Shown here: positions 1 to 8,404 of the stretch, in pieces
Layout of the letters: the number at the start of each line of letters is the position of its first letter
Position numbering within the stretch: the first letter of the stretch is position 1
DNA from: Oxalobacteraceae bacterium
GTDB lineage: Bacteria; Pseudomonadota; Gammaproteobacteria; Burkholderiales; Burkholderiaceae_D
DNA length: 41,729 bases
Reading direction: 5' to 3'
NCBI GenBank assembly: GCA_003537575.1
Contig: DPRS01000022.1
Span: 34,828 to 76,556, forward strand
Notes under the pieces: model-generated
The model's input: the letters and a program-made list of their open reading frames with translations, nothing else
Databases searched by the model: none
Told to the model about the DNA's origin: nothing
Made by a program: the position numbers and the translations under genes

Positions 1-655
1 CGGGCATCACGGCGATCAGCAGGTAAGCCGTGATCAGCCAGGTCCAGCAGAACATCGGCATCTTCATCAGGGTCATGCCGGGCGCGCGCATGTTGAGGAT
101 GGTGACGATGATGTTGATGGCACCCATGATGGACGAGGCGCCCATGATGTGCATGGCGAAAATACCCATGTCCATGCCGATGCCCATCTGCGACGACAGG
201 GGCGCGTACAGCGTCCAGCCGGCGGCGGTGGCGCCGCCCGGCACCAGGAAGGAGGTCGCCAGCAGGAGTGCGGCAGGCGGCAGCAGCCAGAACGAGAAAT
301 TGTTCATGCGCGCGAACGCCATGTCGGAGGCGCCGATCTGCAGCGGAATCATCCAGTTGGCGAAACCGACGAAGGCCGGCATGATCGCGCCGAACACCAT
401 GATCAGGCCGTGCATGGTGGTCAGCTGGTTGAAAAACTCCGGCTGCATCAATTGCAGGCCGGGCTGGAACAGCTCGGCGCGGATGCCCAGCGCCAGCACG
501 CCGCCGGACAGCAACATGATGAAAGAGAACCACAGGTACAGCGTGCCGATATCCTTGTGGTTGGTGGCGAACAGCCAGCGGCGCCAGCCATGCGGATGAT
601 CATGCGCGTGGTCTTGATCGTGAGCGTGTGCGTGATCGTGAACGATAGAACTCAT
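1..655 (-). CDS. ctaD: Cytochrome c oxidase subunit I, N-terminal part (cut by window edge)
   Basis: Heme-copper oxidase subunit I of an aa3-type terminal oxidase, an inner-membrane proton pump reducing O2 to water. Only the first 218 codons are inside the window; the frame is open to base 1. After a histidine/aspartate-rich start (residues 1-22) come the family signatures GWRRWLFATNHKDIGTLYL, HGLIMVFGAIMPAF and, near the edge, LNMRAPGMTLMKMPMF. The ATG at 655 has an AGGAG Shine-Dalgarno about 6 nt upstream and lies 17 nt after the ctaC stop, so the two genes are co-transcribed. The His-rich leader could bind metal, but subunit I proteins of this group often have such leaders. The identification is secure. 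Confidence 0.95.
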   Translation of the reverse strand, partial: MSSIVHDHAHAHDQDHAHDHPHGWRRWLFATNHKDIGTLYLWFSFIMLLSGGVLALGIRAELFQPGLQLMQPEFFNQLTTMHGLIMVFGAIMPAFVGFANWMIPLQIGASDMAFARMNNFSFWLLPPAALLLATSFLVPGGATAAGWTLYAPLSSQMGIGMDMGIFAMHIMGASSIMGAINIIVTILNMRAPGMTLMKMPMFCWTWLITAYLLIAVMP

Positions 656-672
656 CTCAATCTCCTACTTAT

Positions 673-1848
673 TTATTTGCGCGCAGCCAGGACTTCAGCC
701 GGTTGGACGATGTTTTCCTGGGCTTTGTTCGACCAGCTGTTGCGGGTATAGGTGATCACGGCGGCGATCTCAGTATCCGACAGGGCGTTGAACGGCGGCA
801 TGGCACCCGGCACCGTCGGCGTATCCCGCCCCTTCAGCACGACATTGACCTGCCCGGCCTTCGGTCCCTTGACCACGGCCGAGCCGTCCAGCGCAGGGAA
901 GGCGCCAGGCAAGCCCTTGCCGTTGGCCTGGTGACACGCCACGCAGTTGGCGGCATACACTTGTTCGCCGCGTTTTTTTAGTTCATCGATGGTCCAGACC
1001 TTGCTCGGATCGTCGGCCTTGGCGGCCATTTCCTTTTTCTTGGTGTCGACCCAGGCAACGTATTCGGCATCGGTCACGACCTTGACCACGATCGGCATGA
1101 AGGCATGATCCTTGCCGCACAGTTCGACGCAGTTGCCGCGGTAAGTGCCGACCTTTTCGGCTCGGAACCAGGCGTCGCGCACGAAGCCGGGAATGGCATC
1201 CTGCTTGACGCCGAAGGCGGGAACCGTCCAGCCGTGGATGACATCGTTGGCGGTAGTAACGATACGGATTTTCTTATTGACCGGAACTACCACTTCATTG
1301 TCGACCTCGATCAGGTAATGGTCGTTCCTGATTTTGGTCGGGTCCTGATCGCGCGGCGTGGCCAGGTTGGAGAGGAAGGAGATGCCGGCCCCCTCGCCTT
1401 TCAGGTAATCGTAGCCCCATTTCCATTGCATGCCAGTGGCCTTGATGGTGATGTCGGCGTTGGAAGTATCTTTCATCGCCACCACCGTCTTGGTGGCCGG
1501 CCAGGCCATCAGGATGACGATGATAAAGGGAACCACGGTCCAGGCGATCTCCACCGTAACGCTTTCGTGGAAAGTGGCAGGCTTGTGGCCGAGCGACTTG
1601 CGATGCTTGAAGATCGAATAAAACATCACGCCAAAGACGGCAACGAAGATCACCAGGCAGATCAGCAGCATCATGGTGTGCAACGAATCGATCTGTTCGG
1701 CGATTCTGGTCACCGGGTCCTGCAGGTTAAGCTGGCGTACGGCCGGACCGCCCTGACTATCGCCGACTTCCACTGCCCAGGCCGGCATTGACGCCATCAT
1801 GCCCAATGCATAAGGCACTACCGTTTGAAGGCGCTTTGCAAGTTTCAT
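673..1848 (-). CDS. ctaC: Cytochrome c oxidase subunit II with C-terminal cytochrome c domain
   Basis: Subunit II of the aa3 oxidase, which receives electrons at the CuA centre. The 391-aa product has a signal-like start (residues 1-25, cleavage near AWA), two membrane helices (about 58-80 and 99-118), a cupredoxin domain with the CuA ligands H205, C240, E242, C244, H248 and M251, and a fused C-terminal cytochrome c with CVACH at 302-306. The fused heme domain makes it a caa3-like subunit II. I chose the ATG at 1848 because it starts the signal peptide and follows a GGGGA motif; the frame stays open 32 codons further upstream without recognisable content. ctaD follows after 17 nt. A perfect FNR/Anr box lies about 250 bp upstream. 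Confidence 0.95.
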   Translation of the reverse strand: MKLAKRLQTVVPYALGMMASMPAWAVEVGDSQGGPAVRQLNLQDPVTRIAEQIDSLHTMMLLICLVIFVAVFGVMFYSIFKHRKSLGHKPATFHESVTVEIAWTVVPFIIVILMAWPATKTVVAMKDTSNADITIKATGMQWKWGYDYLKGEGAGISFLSNLATPRDQDPTKIRNDHYLIEVDNEVVVPVNKKIRIVTTANDVIHGWTVPAFGVKQDAIPGFVRDAWFRAEKVGTYRGNCVELCGKDHAFMPIVVKVVTDAEYVAWVDTKKKEMAAKADDPSKVWTIDELKKRGEQVYAANCVACHQANGKGLPGAFPALDGSAVVKGPKAGQVNVVLKGRDTPTVPGAMPPFNALSDTEIAAVITYTRNSWSNKAQENIVQPAEVLAARK

Positions 1849-2099
1849 ATGTATCCCCAAAAGCCCAAAATAGAATTCTGTTTTATTTTTATTACCGCAT
1901 GATGCAGAGGCACAATGAGACTTGCTATCTTTGCCACCGTTCACGCCTTTTTATTATTTCTACGTCCGCGCACATATCCCGTATCGTGAAACAGGCTACA
2001 CCCGATCAGCCAGGATAAAGCGGATCGAGTATAAGGTCGGAGTAGCAATATTATCAAGGAAAAAAGCGTTTCCCAACCACAATAACCCTTCGCATGACA

Positions 2100-2113
2100 T
2101 TGATTTAGATCAA
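2100..2113. promoter_or_regulatory. FNR/Anr-type box upstream of the cox operon
   Basis: TTGAT-TTAG-ATCAA is a perfect match to the FNR/Anr consensus TTGAT-N4-ATCAA. It lies in the 304-bp gap (1849-2152) between ctaC and the end of the upstream methyltransferase gene, whose stop codon is about 40 bp away, so cox is the only gene it can plausibly serve. The rest of the gap is AT-rich, and I could not settle on one -10 box. Whether it activates or represses cannot be read from the sequence. Confidence 0.65.
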
Positions 2114-2152
2114 GTTTTTTGCCACAACGGAATAATATTGCGTGTATTTTGC

Positions 2153-3100
2153 TTATTTTTTACGCAAGTCGAAGCGGATGATGGCTTCTCCGTTGGCAGT
2201 GGTGCGCGGGACCGGAGAGAAGGCGTGGCCATAGATGATTTCGAAACTTAACCCGAGCTTGCCGTCGGGACGACGCGATGCCTCGAGTGTGTCGATAACG
2301 CGACGCCAGGCATGCCTTCCGTACAGACCACGTCGGCGCGTCGCCAGCGGATTGCCGCCCCAGGCGCGTACATCCGCCAGCAATTTTTCAGCCGTGTCAT
2401 AGGTGACGGTGATGTTTTCCATGTCCATCACCGGCGTGGCGAAGCCGGCATGCACCAGCATGTCGCCGAAGTCGTGCATGTCCACGAATGGCAGGCAGTG
2501 CGGAGCCTCATCGAGCGCGGCGAAGGCATGACGCAATTCCTTGAAGGTATCCGGGCCGAAGCAGGAAAACATCAGCAAGCCGTCGGTGCGCAGCACGCGA
2601 TGCCATTCGGCGAACACCTTGTTGGGCTGCGGATGCCAGTGCAGGGCGAGGTTGGACCAGACCAGGTCGACCGCCTTGCCGGCGAGCGGTAGTTGCGCGA
2701 AATCGCCGCCAATGAGCATGGGACTACCCTGCCGGCCCGGCTGCATCGCCGGTGGCAGCAACTTGCCCAGCAAGCGGTTGACCGATGACATGGCGCCCAA
2801 TTGCCGGCTTTGCGCCAGCGCCAGCATGGCGGGCGAGGCATCCAGCCCCAGCAGGCGCGCCTCCGGAAAACTGCTTTGCAGAATGGGCAAATCGGCGCCT
2901 TCGCCACAGCCGGCGTCGAGCATGGCTTGCGGCGCCATTTTCACCAGCGCCAGGCGCTCGTGCATGCGCTGTGCAACTTCACGACGCAGGAATTGCGACT
3001 CCTGCAGCCGTGCCGGCCGCGCAAAGGCGCGACGCACGCAGGCAGGATCGATCGGTGCGCTGGACTGGCTGGTCTGGTCGGGAGAATTTGGAGGCGTCAC
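2153..3100 (-). CDS. bioC: BioC-like SAM-dependent methyltransferase (malonyl-ACP O-methyltransferase)
   Basis: A class I SAM-dependent methyltransferase of 315 aa. SAM-binding motif I is LDAGCGEGAD (61-70), the acidic loop is GLDAS, and the post-motif block DLVWSNLALHWHP followed by FSCFGPDTFKELRHAF matches the BioC family. BioC methylates the free carboxyl of malonyl-ACP so that the fatty-acid machinery can build the pimeloyl arm of biotin. The start is a GTG at 3100 with a poor ribosome site; no later start keeps the N-terminal helix (RRAFARPARLQESQFLRREV) that family members have. It is divergent from comF, 126 bp apart. No other bio gene is in the window, so the exact substrate is inferred from family likeness. 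Confidence 0.75.
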   Translation of the reverse strand: MTPPNSPDQTSQSSAPIDPACVRRAFARPARLQESQFLRREVAQRMHERLALVKMAPQAMLDAGCGEGADLPILQSSFPEARLLGLDASPAMLALAQSRQLGAMSSVNRLLGKLLPPAMQPGRQGSPMLIGGDFAQLPLAGKAVDLVWSNLALHWHPQPNKVFAEWHRVLRTDGLLMFSCFGPDTFKELRHAFAALDEAPHCLPFVDMHDFGDMLVHAGFATPVMDMENITVTYDTAEKLLADVRAWGGNPLATRRRGLYGRHAWRRVIDTLEASRRPDGKLGLSFEIIYGHAFSPVPRTTANGEAIIRFDLRKK

Positions 3101-3226
3101 GGGGAATCGTAATATTCGATGCGATAATGGAAAACTTCAAGGAAAAACAGCCTTGCCTGCGGCCCGTTCCGGGATGAAGCAAGGGTGTTCTAGTTTACAC
3201 GCATACACGCCGCAAAGCTGATTGCC

Positions 3227-3988
3227 ATGCCTTTCGATCTCCGCCTGTGGATGCAGCGCTGCCGCCAGCGCGTGCCGCAACTGCTGCCTTCGTCGTGCGC
3301 CTTGTGTGGCGCCAGCGGCCGGCAGGCGCTTTGCGCCGGCTGCCATGGGCATTATTTCAGCAAGCTGCCGGCGCGTTGCCGGCAATGCGCCGTCACGCTG
3401 TCCGACGCTGGCGCCGATGCCGACAGGTGCGGCGACTGCCTGGCGCTGCCGCCGGCGTTCGACGCAACCATTGCCGTGGCCGATTACCTGCCGCCGGTCG
3501 ATCAGCTGGTGCTGGCGCTGAAGTTCGGCGGACGGCTGGCGCTGGCGCCCTTGTTTGCGCAATTGCAGCGCGACGCCCTGCTACGCCGTCATGCCATGTC
3601 AGCGCCGCTGCCGGACTGGCTGACCGCAGTGCCGCTCGGCCCGCAGCGGCTGCGCGAGCGCGGCTTCAACCAGGCCCTGGAAGTCGCCCGGCCGCTGGCG
3701 CGTCATCTGGGTTTGCCGCTGTATCCGCAATTGCTGCAGCGCTTGCGCGACACCCGGGCGCAATCCTCATTGCGGCAGGATGAGCGGCAAGGCAATTTGC
3801 GCGAGGCGTTTACCGTCGCGCAGGAATTTATCGATACGGTGCGCGGCCGGCACGTCGGCGTGGTGGACGACGTGCTGACCACCGGCGCCACACTCAATGA
3901 AGTGGCGGCGACGCTCAAGCGCTTCGGCGCGGCACGCGTGACCAACCTGGTGTTTGCCCGGACCCCGCCCAGGCAAGCAATGCAATAG
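3227..3988 (+). CDS. comF: ComF family phosphoribosyltransferase-like protein
   Basis: A 253-aa ComF/GntX-type protein. The N-terminus has four CxxC pairs (C24/C27, C36/C39, C51/C54, C68/C71), consistent with zinc binding. The C-terminus has the type I phosphoribosyltransferase PRPP loop, VGVVDDVLTTGATL. Family members act in DNA uptake or in the use of DNA as a nutrient; the biochemical reaction is unsettled. The TAG stop overlaps the Shine-Dalgarno of trmL downstream, so the two are translated as a unit. The length fits the family. Confidence 0.9.
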   Translation: MPFDLRLWMQRCRQRVPQLLPSSCALCGASGRQALCAGCHGHYFSKLPARCRQCAVTLSDAGADADRCGDCLALPPAFDATIAVADYLPPVDQLVLALKFGGRLALAPLFAQLQRDALLRRHAMSAPLPDWLTAVPLGPQRLRERGFNQALEVARPLARHLGLPLYPQLLQRLRDTRAQSSLRQDERQGNLREAFTVAQEFIDTVRGRHVGVVDDVLTTGATLNEVAATLKRFGAARVTNLVFARTPPRQAMQ

Positions 3989-3997
3989 GAGCCCAAC

Positions 3998-4468
3998 TTG
4001 TTTCATGTCGTTCTGGTCGAACCGGAAATCCCGCCGAATACCGGCAATGTCATCCGCCTGTGCGCCAACACTGGCGCCCAGCTGCACCTGATCGAGCCGC
4101 TCGGCTTTCCGCTCGACGACGCCAGGATGCGCCGCGCCGGCCTCGATTACCATGAGTATGTCACGATGAAGGTGCACCGCGACTGGGCGGCCTTCCTTGC
4201 TGCACAGGCGCCCGATCCGGCGCGCATGTTCGCGCTGACCACGCACGGCTCGGCACCGTTTGCCTCGGTGGCGTTCCAGCCGGGCGATGTGTTCGTGTTC
4301 GGATCGGAAACCCGCGGCCTCGATCCAGCCTTGCGCGACAGCTTTGCGCCGACGCAGCGCATCCGCCTGCCCATGCGGCCGGACAACCGCAGCCTGAATC
4401 TGTCGAATACGGTGGCGGTAGTGGTGTACGAGGCATGGCGCCAGCAGGGGTATGCCGGCGGCCAGTGA
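3998..4468 (+). CDS. trmL: tRNA (cytidine(34)-2'-O)-methyltransferase
   Basis: A SPOUT-class methyltransferase that 2'-O-methylates the wobble base (C/U34) of certain leucine tRNAs. The 156-aa product carries the trefoil-knot motifs PEIPPNTGNVIRLCANTG near the N-terminus, FVFGSETRGL in the middle and RSLNLSNTVAVVVYEA at the end. The start is TTG: AGGAG at 3987-3991 is 6 nt upstream, and the protein already begins at the expected first strand (FHVVLVEPEIP). The AGGAG shares bases with the comF stop codon, so comF and trmL are tightly coupled. Length and motifs are complete. Confidence 0.92.
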   Translation: MFHVVLVEPEIPPNTGNVIRLCANTGAQLHLIEPLGFPLDDARMRRAGLDYHEYVTMKVHRDWAAFLAAQAPDPARMFALTTHGSAPFASVAFQPGDVFVFGSETRGLDPALRDSFAPTQRIRLPMRPDNRSLNLSNTVAVVVYEAWRQQGYAGGQ

Positions 4469-4525
4469 GGCTTGCGGCGCTTCGGCACTGCGATGCCGCC
4501 AGCTGGGCTTGTCAGACAGGCTTGC

Positions 4526-4547
4526 TATAATCATCGACGCCTATAAT
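4526..4547 (+). promoter_or_regulatory. Two TATAAT hexamers ahead of the copper chaperone
   Basis: Perfect TATAAT hexamers occur at 4526-4531 and 4542-4547, 60-80 bp before the copper chaperone start. No good -35 box sits 16-18 bp ahead of either, so this is only a candidate promoter. Confidence 0.35.
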
Positions 4548-4606
4548 CGTTGGTGATCACCGGCGCCATTACGCTTTCCATCGTGAACGTTTTCCGAAAG
4601 ACCGCC

Positions 4607-5098
4607 ATGCCTCTGCGCTTCATTCTTGCATTCCTGCTTGCCGTTACCGCCCCGCTCCATGCGCGCGATTACCAGGCCGGCAAATTGCACCTCGAGCAGC
4701 CGACCGCGCGCCCGACCAGGCCGGGGCAGCCGGCTGCCGCCGCCTACGTCACCATTGAAAACCGCGGCAATGCGCCGGATCGCCTCATCGGCGCCAGTAC
4801 GGCCGTCGCCGGCAAGACGGAAATCCACACCATGACGATGGAAGGCGGCGTGATGAAAATGCGCGAAGCCGGTGAAATCATGATCGCGCCGGGCACCACT
4901 GTCGTGATGCAGCCCGGCGACGGCTACCACATCATGCTGCTCGGCCTGAAAAAGCCCCTGAAGACAGGCGAGCAATTTCCGCTCACCCTGCACTTCGAAA
5001 AGGCGGGCAAGGTCAAGGTAGCGGTGGAAGTCAGCGACAAGATCGGCGGCGGACCGCCGCGCGGACACCAGGGCGGCGGCCATCCTCAGGCACAGTGA
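4607..5098 (+). CDS. Periplasmic copper chaperone, PCu(A)C family
   Basis: A periplasmic Cu(I) chaperone of 163 aa. A signal peptide covers residues 1-19 (cleavage after LHA). The copper motif is present: H74 and M76/M78, then M83/M85, then H108-I-M110, as in PCu(A)C proteins that deliver copper to the CuA site of cytochrome oxidase. The C-terminus is a Gly/His/Pro-rich tail that may add metal affinity. The frame is open to 4550, but only the ATG at 4607 places the signal peptide at the N-terminus. Its place near ctaC/ctaD fits a role in oxidase assembly, though it is on the opposite strand and separately transcribed. A hairpin terminator follows. Confidence 0.88.
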   Translation: MPLRFILAFLLAVTAPLHARDYQAGKLHLEQPTARPTRPGQPAAAAYVTIENRGNAPDRLIGASTAVAGKTEIHTMTMEGGVMKMREAGEIMIAPGTTVVMQPGDGYHIMLLGLKKPLKTGEQFPLTLHFEKAGKVKVAVEVSDKIGGGPPRGHQGGGHPQAQ

Positions 5099-5152
5099 AC
5101 CCGGCTGGCGCTTGCCGGCCTGCGCGCAGATTGACAGGCTGCCCGCAGATGT

Positions 5153-5190
5153 AAAAAAGCCGCAGCATGTAGCTGCGGCTTTCTTGTTTT
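5153..5190. terminator. Bidirectional intrinsic terminator
   Basis: A 9-bp perfect stem (AGCCGCAGC at 5158-5166, GCTGCGGCT at 5172-5180) with a 5-nt loop has A6 on its left and a T-rich run (TTCTTGTTTT) on its right. It can end both the rightward copper-chaperone transcript and the leftward transcript of the diiron protein, whose stop codon overlaps its edge. Confidence 0.85.
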
Positions 5191-6049
5191 AAGGCTGGAA
5201 TTGCGCCGCCTGCGTCCCGGCAGCGCGCGTGGTGATTTCCTTGCGATAGCGGTTCAGGTCCTGCACCGATTCAAAGCTGCGCTCGAACAGCAGCGACATG
5301 TTGTGCAGGATGCGTTCGACCACTTTCTTTTCCCAGCTGCTGTCGAACTTGATCTGACCATCCAGCCAGCGCTCCAGCCAGTCCGGATCGGGCAGACGGC
5401 TTTGCACGGTGTCGTTGGGGAACAGCGCCTGGTTGACGTGCAGGTTGGTCGGATGCAGCGGCTTTTCGGTGCGGCGTGCAGATGCCATCAGCACGCCGAT
5501 CTTGGCGAAGGCGGCGCGCGCGGTGTCGCCGGCTTCGGTCAGCGCCTTTTTCATGTAGCGCAGATAGGCGCCGCCATGGCGCGCCTCGTCCTGGCTGATG
5601 ATCTTGTAGATCTGCTTGATCACCGGCTCGGTGTGCCAGTCGGAAGCGCAGCGATACCAGTGGTTCAGGCGGATCTCGCCGCAGAAGTGCAGCATCAGCG
5701 TTTCCAGCGCGGGCGCCGGGTCGAATTCGAAGCGCACGTTGTGCAGCTCGGCTTCGGTCGGCACCATGTCCGGGCGGAAACGGCGCAGGTATTCCATCAG
5801 CACCAGCGAGTGCTTTTGCTCTTCAAAAAACCACACCGACATGAAGGCGCAGAAATCGCTGTCGTCCCGGTTATCGCGCAAGAACATTTCTGTCGCAGGC
5901 AAGGCCGACCATTCGGTGATCGCGTTCATCTTGATGGTCTGGGCTTGCTCATCGCTGAGCTTGCTGGCGTCGAACTGATCCCATGGAATATCTGTGTCCA
6001 TATTCCAGCGAACCTGCTCCAGGGATTTGAATAATTCTGGATACAACAT
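5189..6049 (-). CDS. Ferritin-like diiron protein of unknown substrate
   Basis: A helical ferritin-like protein, 286 aa from the chosen start. Two ExxH motifs typical of diiron carboxylate proteins are visible: EEQKH (E77/H80) and DEARH (E155/H158); E46/E54 and E125 are candidate remaining ligands. The pattern recalls acyl-ACP desaturases and similar oxidases, but no substrate can be named. I placed the start at the ATG at 6049 (MLYPELFKSLEQVRW) because the protein becomes conserved-looking there. A TTG at 6094 has a better ribosome site (AGGAAAG, 8 nt away), and the frame is open to 6148, so the N-terminus may be 15-33 residues longer. It is monocistronic and ends in the shared terminator. 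Confidence 0.75.
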   Translation of the reverse strand: MLYPELFKSLEQVRWNMDTDIPWDQFDASKLSDEQAQTIKMNAITEWSALPATEMFLRDNRDDSDFCAFMSVWFFEEQKHSLVLMEYLRRFRPDMVPTEAELHNVRFEFDPAPALETLMLHFCGEIRLNHWYRCASDWHTEPVIKQIYKIISQDEARHGGAYLRYMKKALTEAGDTARAAFAKIGVLMASARRTEKPLHPTNLHVNQALFPNDTVQSRLPDPDWLERWLDGQIKFDSSWEKKVVERILHNMSLLFERSFESVQDLNRYRKEITTRAAGTQAAQFQP

Positions 6050-6256
6050 CTCGGGCATGCCTTTGAAGATTGGATAAGTAGTTGATTTTACCAAGAAAAA
6101 AACTTTCCTGACACGCGAACGGGCAAGGCCGGGGGTGAAATGCAACATGACGCAACAGCAGGGACGGACATGTCATGCGAACGTCACATGGGAAATGTTA
6201 AGATTTTCCATTGCTGAGGCACGGCAGGAAATACCCCTTTAGCACGATAAATCGCG

Positions 6257-8404
6257 CTATCCCAGGGCCAGACTATGTTCTTGATGCCAACGTCGAAATT
6301 GTTCGGCCGGCATGGGCTTACTGAGCAAATATCCTTGTCCGAGATCGCACTTGCATTTTCGCAACAAGTTGAATGCCGCTTCGGTCTCGATGCCTTCGGC
6401 AACCACCTTCACGCCCAGGCGTTTGCCCAGCGCAATCACGGTCTCGGCAATCGCCAGCGAACGGCTGTCGGTATCGATGTTGCGGATAAAGGATTGATCC
6501 ACTTTCAATTTATCGAAAGGCAGGCGCGCCAGCCGGCTCAGGCTGGAATAACCAGTGCCGAAATCATCCAGCGCAATCTGCAAGCCCAGGTTTTTCAGGC
6601 TGGCCAAAGTCTGGCCGGCCTCGTCCACCTGTTTCATGACGGCGCTTTCAGTCACCTCCAGCTCGAGGCAGGATGGATCGATGCCTGAAGTGGCGAGAGT
6701 GTCGGCGACGGATTGATAGAAATTGCGTGCGCGAAATTGCACTGGCGACACGTTGACGGCAATGCGCAAGGCTTGCAAGCCCTGCAGCTGCCACTGACGC
6801 AACTGACGGCAGGCTTCCTGGATGACCCAGGTGCCAAGCTGGTTGATGACGCCGCTGGCTTCGGCGACCTGGATGAACTCATTCGGCTGAATGAATTCGC
6901 CGTTGGCTTGCCGCCAGCGGATCAATGCCTCGGCGCCGACGACGCGGCGACTGCGGGTATCCACCACCGGCTGGTAATGCAGCTCGAATTCGTTTTGCTC
7001 GATGCCTTGCCGCAGCTTTTGCTCAATGGCAATAGCGCGCTGGATACTGCTCTGGATAGCAGGCGTGAAAAACTGGTAGCCGGCATGTCCGCGTTCGCGC
7101 ACATGGCGCATGGCGGCATCGGCATGGCGGATCAGGGTATCGATATCGCCGCCATCGTCCTGATACAGGCTGATGCCGATGCTGGGCGAAGCGCGCAGGA
7201 TGAATTCGCCTGACTGATAAGGCTGTCGCAGGATATCCAGCAAATGCGCGGCGGAATTGGCGACATCCTGCTCGGACTGGACATCGCTCAGGACCACCGC
7301 GAATTCATCGCTGCCCATACGGCCCACCAGGTCGCTGCCGCGCACGTTGCTGCGCAGGCGCCGGGCAATTTCCTGCAGCAGGCTATCCCCTGCTTCACGG
7401 CCATAGGCGTCATTGAGCGATTTGAAGCGTTCCAGGTCAATGAACAGCACAGCCAGACGGCCATTGCCGCGCCTGGCGGCAGCCAGCAGCAGTGCGCCGA
7501 ATTCATACACCAGCGCACGATTGGGCAAGCCTGTGAGCGCATCGTGCTGTGCGGCGTGCAAGAGTTTTTCCTCGGCCGTCTTCTGCGCCGTGATATCAAC
7601 GGCAACGGTGCACATGCCCAGCGCCTGTTCAGTTTCGAGATGGCTGACCGGGAAGCGGGCAGTGAGGTAAGTTCGGCACTGGCCATCCTTGTAAGGCAGT
7701 TCTTCGATCTGGCGCAGCGTCGCGCCGTCACGCAAGACTTGCTGGTCGCTTTGCCACAGGCGGTCGGCGACGTCGTGCGGAAACAGTTCATAGACATTGC
7801 GGCCGACCACGCTGTCGCCGGTGGCGTCCAGGGTTTCCAGCAAATTGCGATTGGCCAGCAGCACCTTGCCTTCCAGGTCCTTGATCGATACCAGTCCCGG
7901 CGTATTGTTCAATACGCTGTGCAGGTGCGACTTCGCCCTCAGCAAATCTTCCTCGACTTGCCTGCCGCGTGGCGATGCCTGGCGTCGGGCTTGCCGAAGT
8001 CCGCCAAGCGCGCTGATTGCCAGGCCCGCTGCCAGCAACGCAAGCAGTTGCGGCAATGCTGCCCTGGCGACGCTCAGTTCCGCGGTCGCGCCGATAAGCC
8101 ACCAGCTGGCGGCGGCCCCCAGAAGACTGGCGGCGATGCCTGCCATGAAACCGCCGAACAGGGCCGCAACGGCAATCGCTGGAATAAACCAGAGAAAAGG
8201 CGAGGATTCAGCCACCGGCAGATACGTCTGCAAGACATGAAAGAGATTGGCTGTTGCCAGGACCGCGATGACGACAATCAGTGCGGCATCGACCGACCGC
8301 CTCGATGTGAGGAAAATCTTGAGATTTGTTGAATGCATCGATTTAAATAGGCGGTCAAGCCACGCCGCTTTTTCGTTCAGCAGGCACGAAAAAGCCAAGC
8401 TCAT
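6257..8404 (-). CDS. Membrane PAS-GGDEF-EAL protein (c-di-GMP signalling)
   Basis: A c-di-GMP turnover protein of 715 aa. Residues about 37-130 form several membrane helices resembling the KdpD-type DUF4118 bundle. A PAS domain (about 155-275) follows, then a GGDEF domain (about 280-440) and an EAL domain (about 455-705). The GGDEF site reads GSDEF (364-368), so cyclase activity is doubtful. The EAL site keeps EAL at 492-494, DDFGTGYSSL and EGIET, so phosphodiesterase activity is likely. The start is uncertain: 8404 or the ATG at 8338 (MHSTNLKIFL), neither with a good ribosome site. It appears monocistronic. By family, it would lower c-di-GMP in response to a PAS-sensed signal. Confidence 0.9.
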   Translation of the reverse strand: MSLAFSCLLNEKAAWLDRLFKSMHSTNLKIFLTSRRSVDAALIVVIAVLATANLFHVLQTYLPVAESSPFLWFIPAIAVAALFGGFMAGIAASLLGAAASWWLIGATAELSVARAALPQLLALLAAGLAISALGGLRQARRQASPRGRQVEEDLLRAKSHLHSVLNNTPGLVSIKDLEGKVLLANRNLLETLDATGDSVVGRNVYELFPHDVADRLWQSDQQVLRDGATLRQIEELPYKDGQCRTYLTARFPVSHLETEQALGMCTVAVDITAQKTAEEKLLHAAQHDALTGLPNRALVYEFGALLLAAARRGNGRLAVLFIDLERFKSLNDAYGREAGDSLLQEIARRLRSNVRGSDLVGRMGSDEFAVVLSDVQSEQDVANSAAHLLDILRQPYQSGEFILRASPSIGISLYQDDGGDIDTLIRHADAAMRHVRERGHAGYQFFTPAIQSSIQRAIAIEQKLRQGIEQNEFELHYQPVVDTRSRRVVGAEALIRWRQANGEFIQPNEFIQVAEASGVINQLGTWVIQEACRQLRQWQLQGLQALRIAVNVSPVQFRARNFYQSVADTLATSGIDPSCLELEVTESAVMKQVDEAGQTLASLKNLGLQIALDDFGTGYSSLSRLARLPFDKLKVDQSFIRNIDTDSRSLAIAETVIALGKRLGVKVVAEGIETEAAFNLLRKCKCDLGQGYLLSKPMPAEQFRRWHQEHSLALG

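Noticed and set aside
601..655. His/Asp-rich leader of ctaD as a tandem-repeat or regulatory region
   Set aside because: It is in frame with a good start and ribosome site, and such leaders occur in this oxidase subunit; nothing suggests a separate role.
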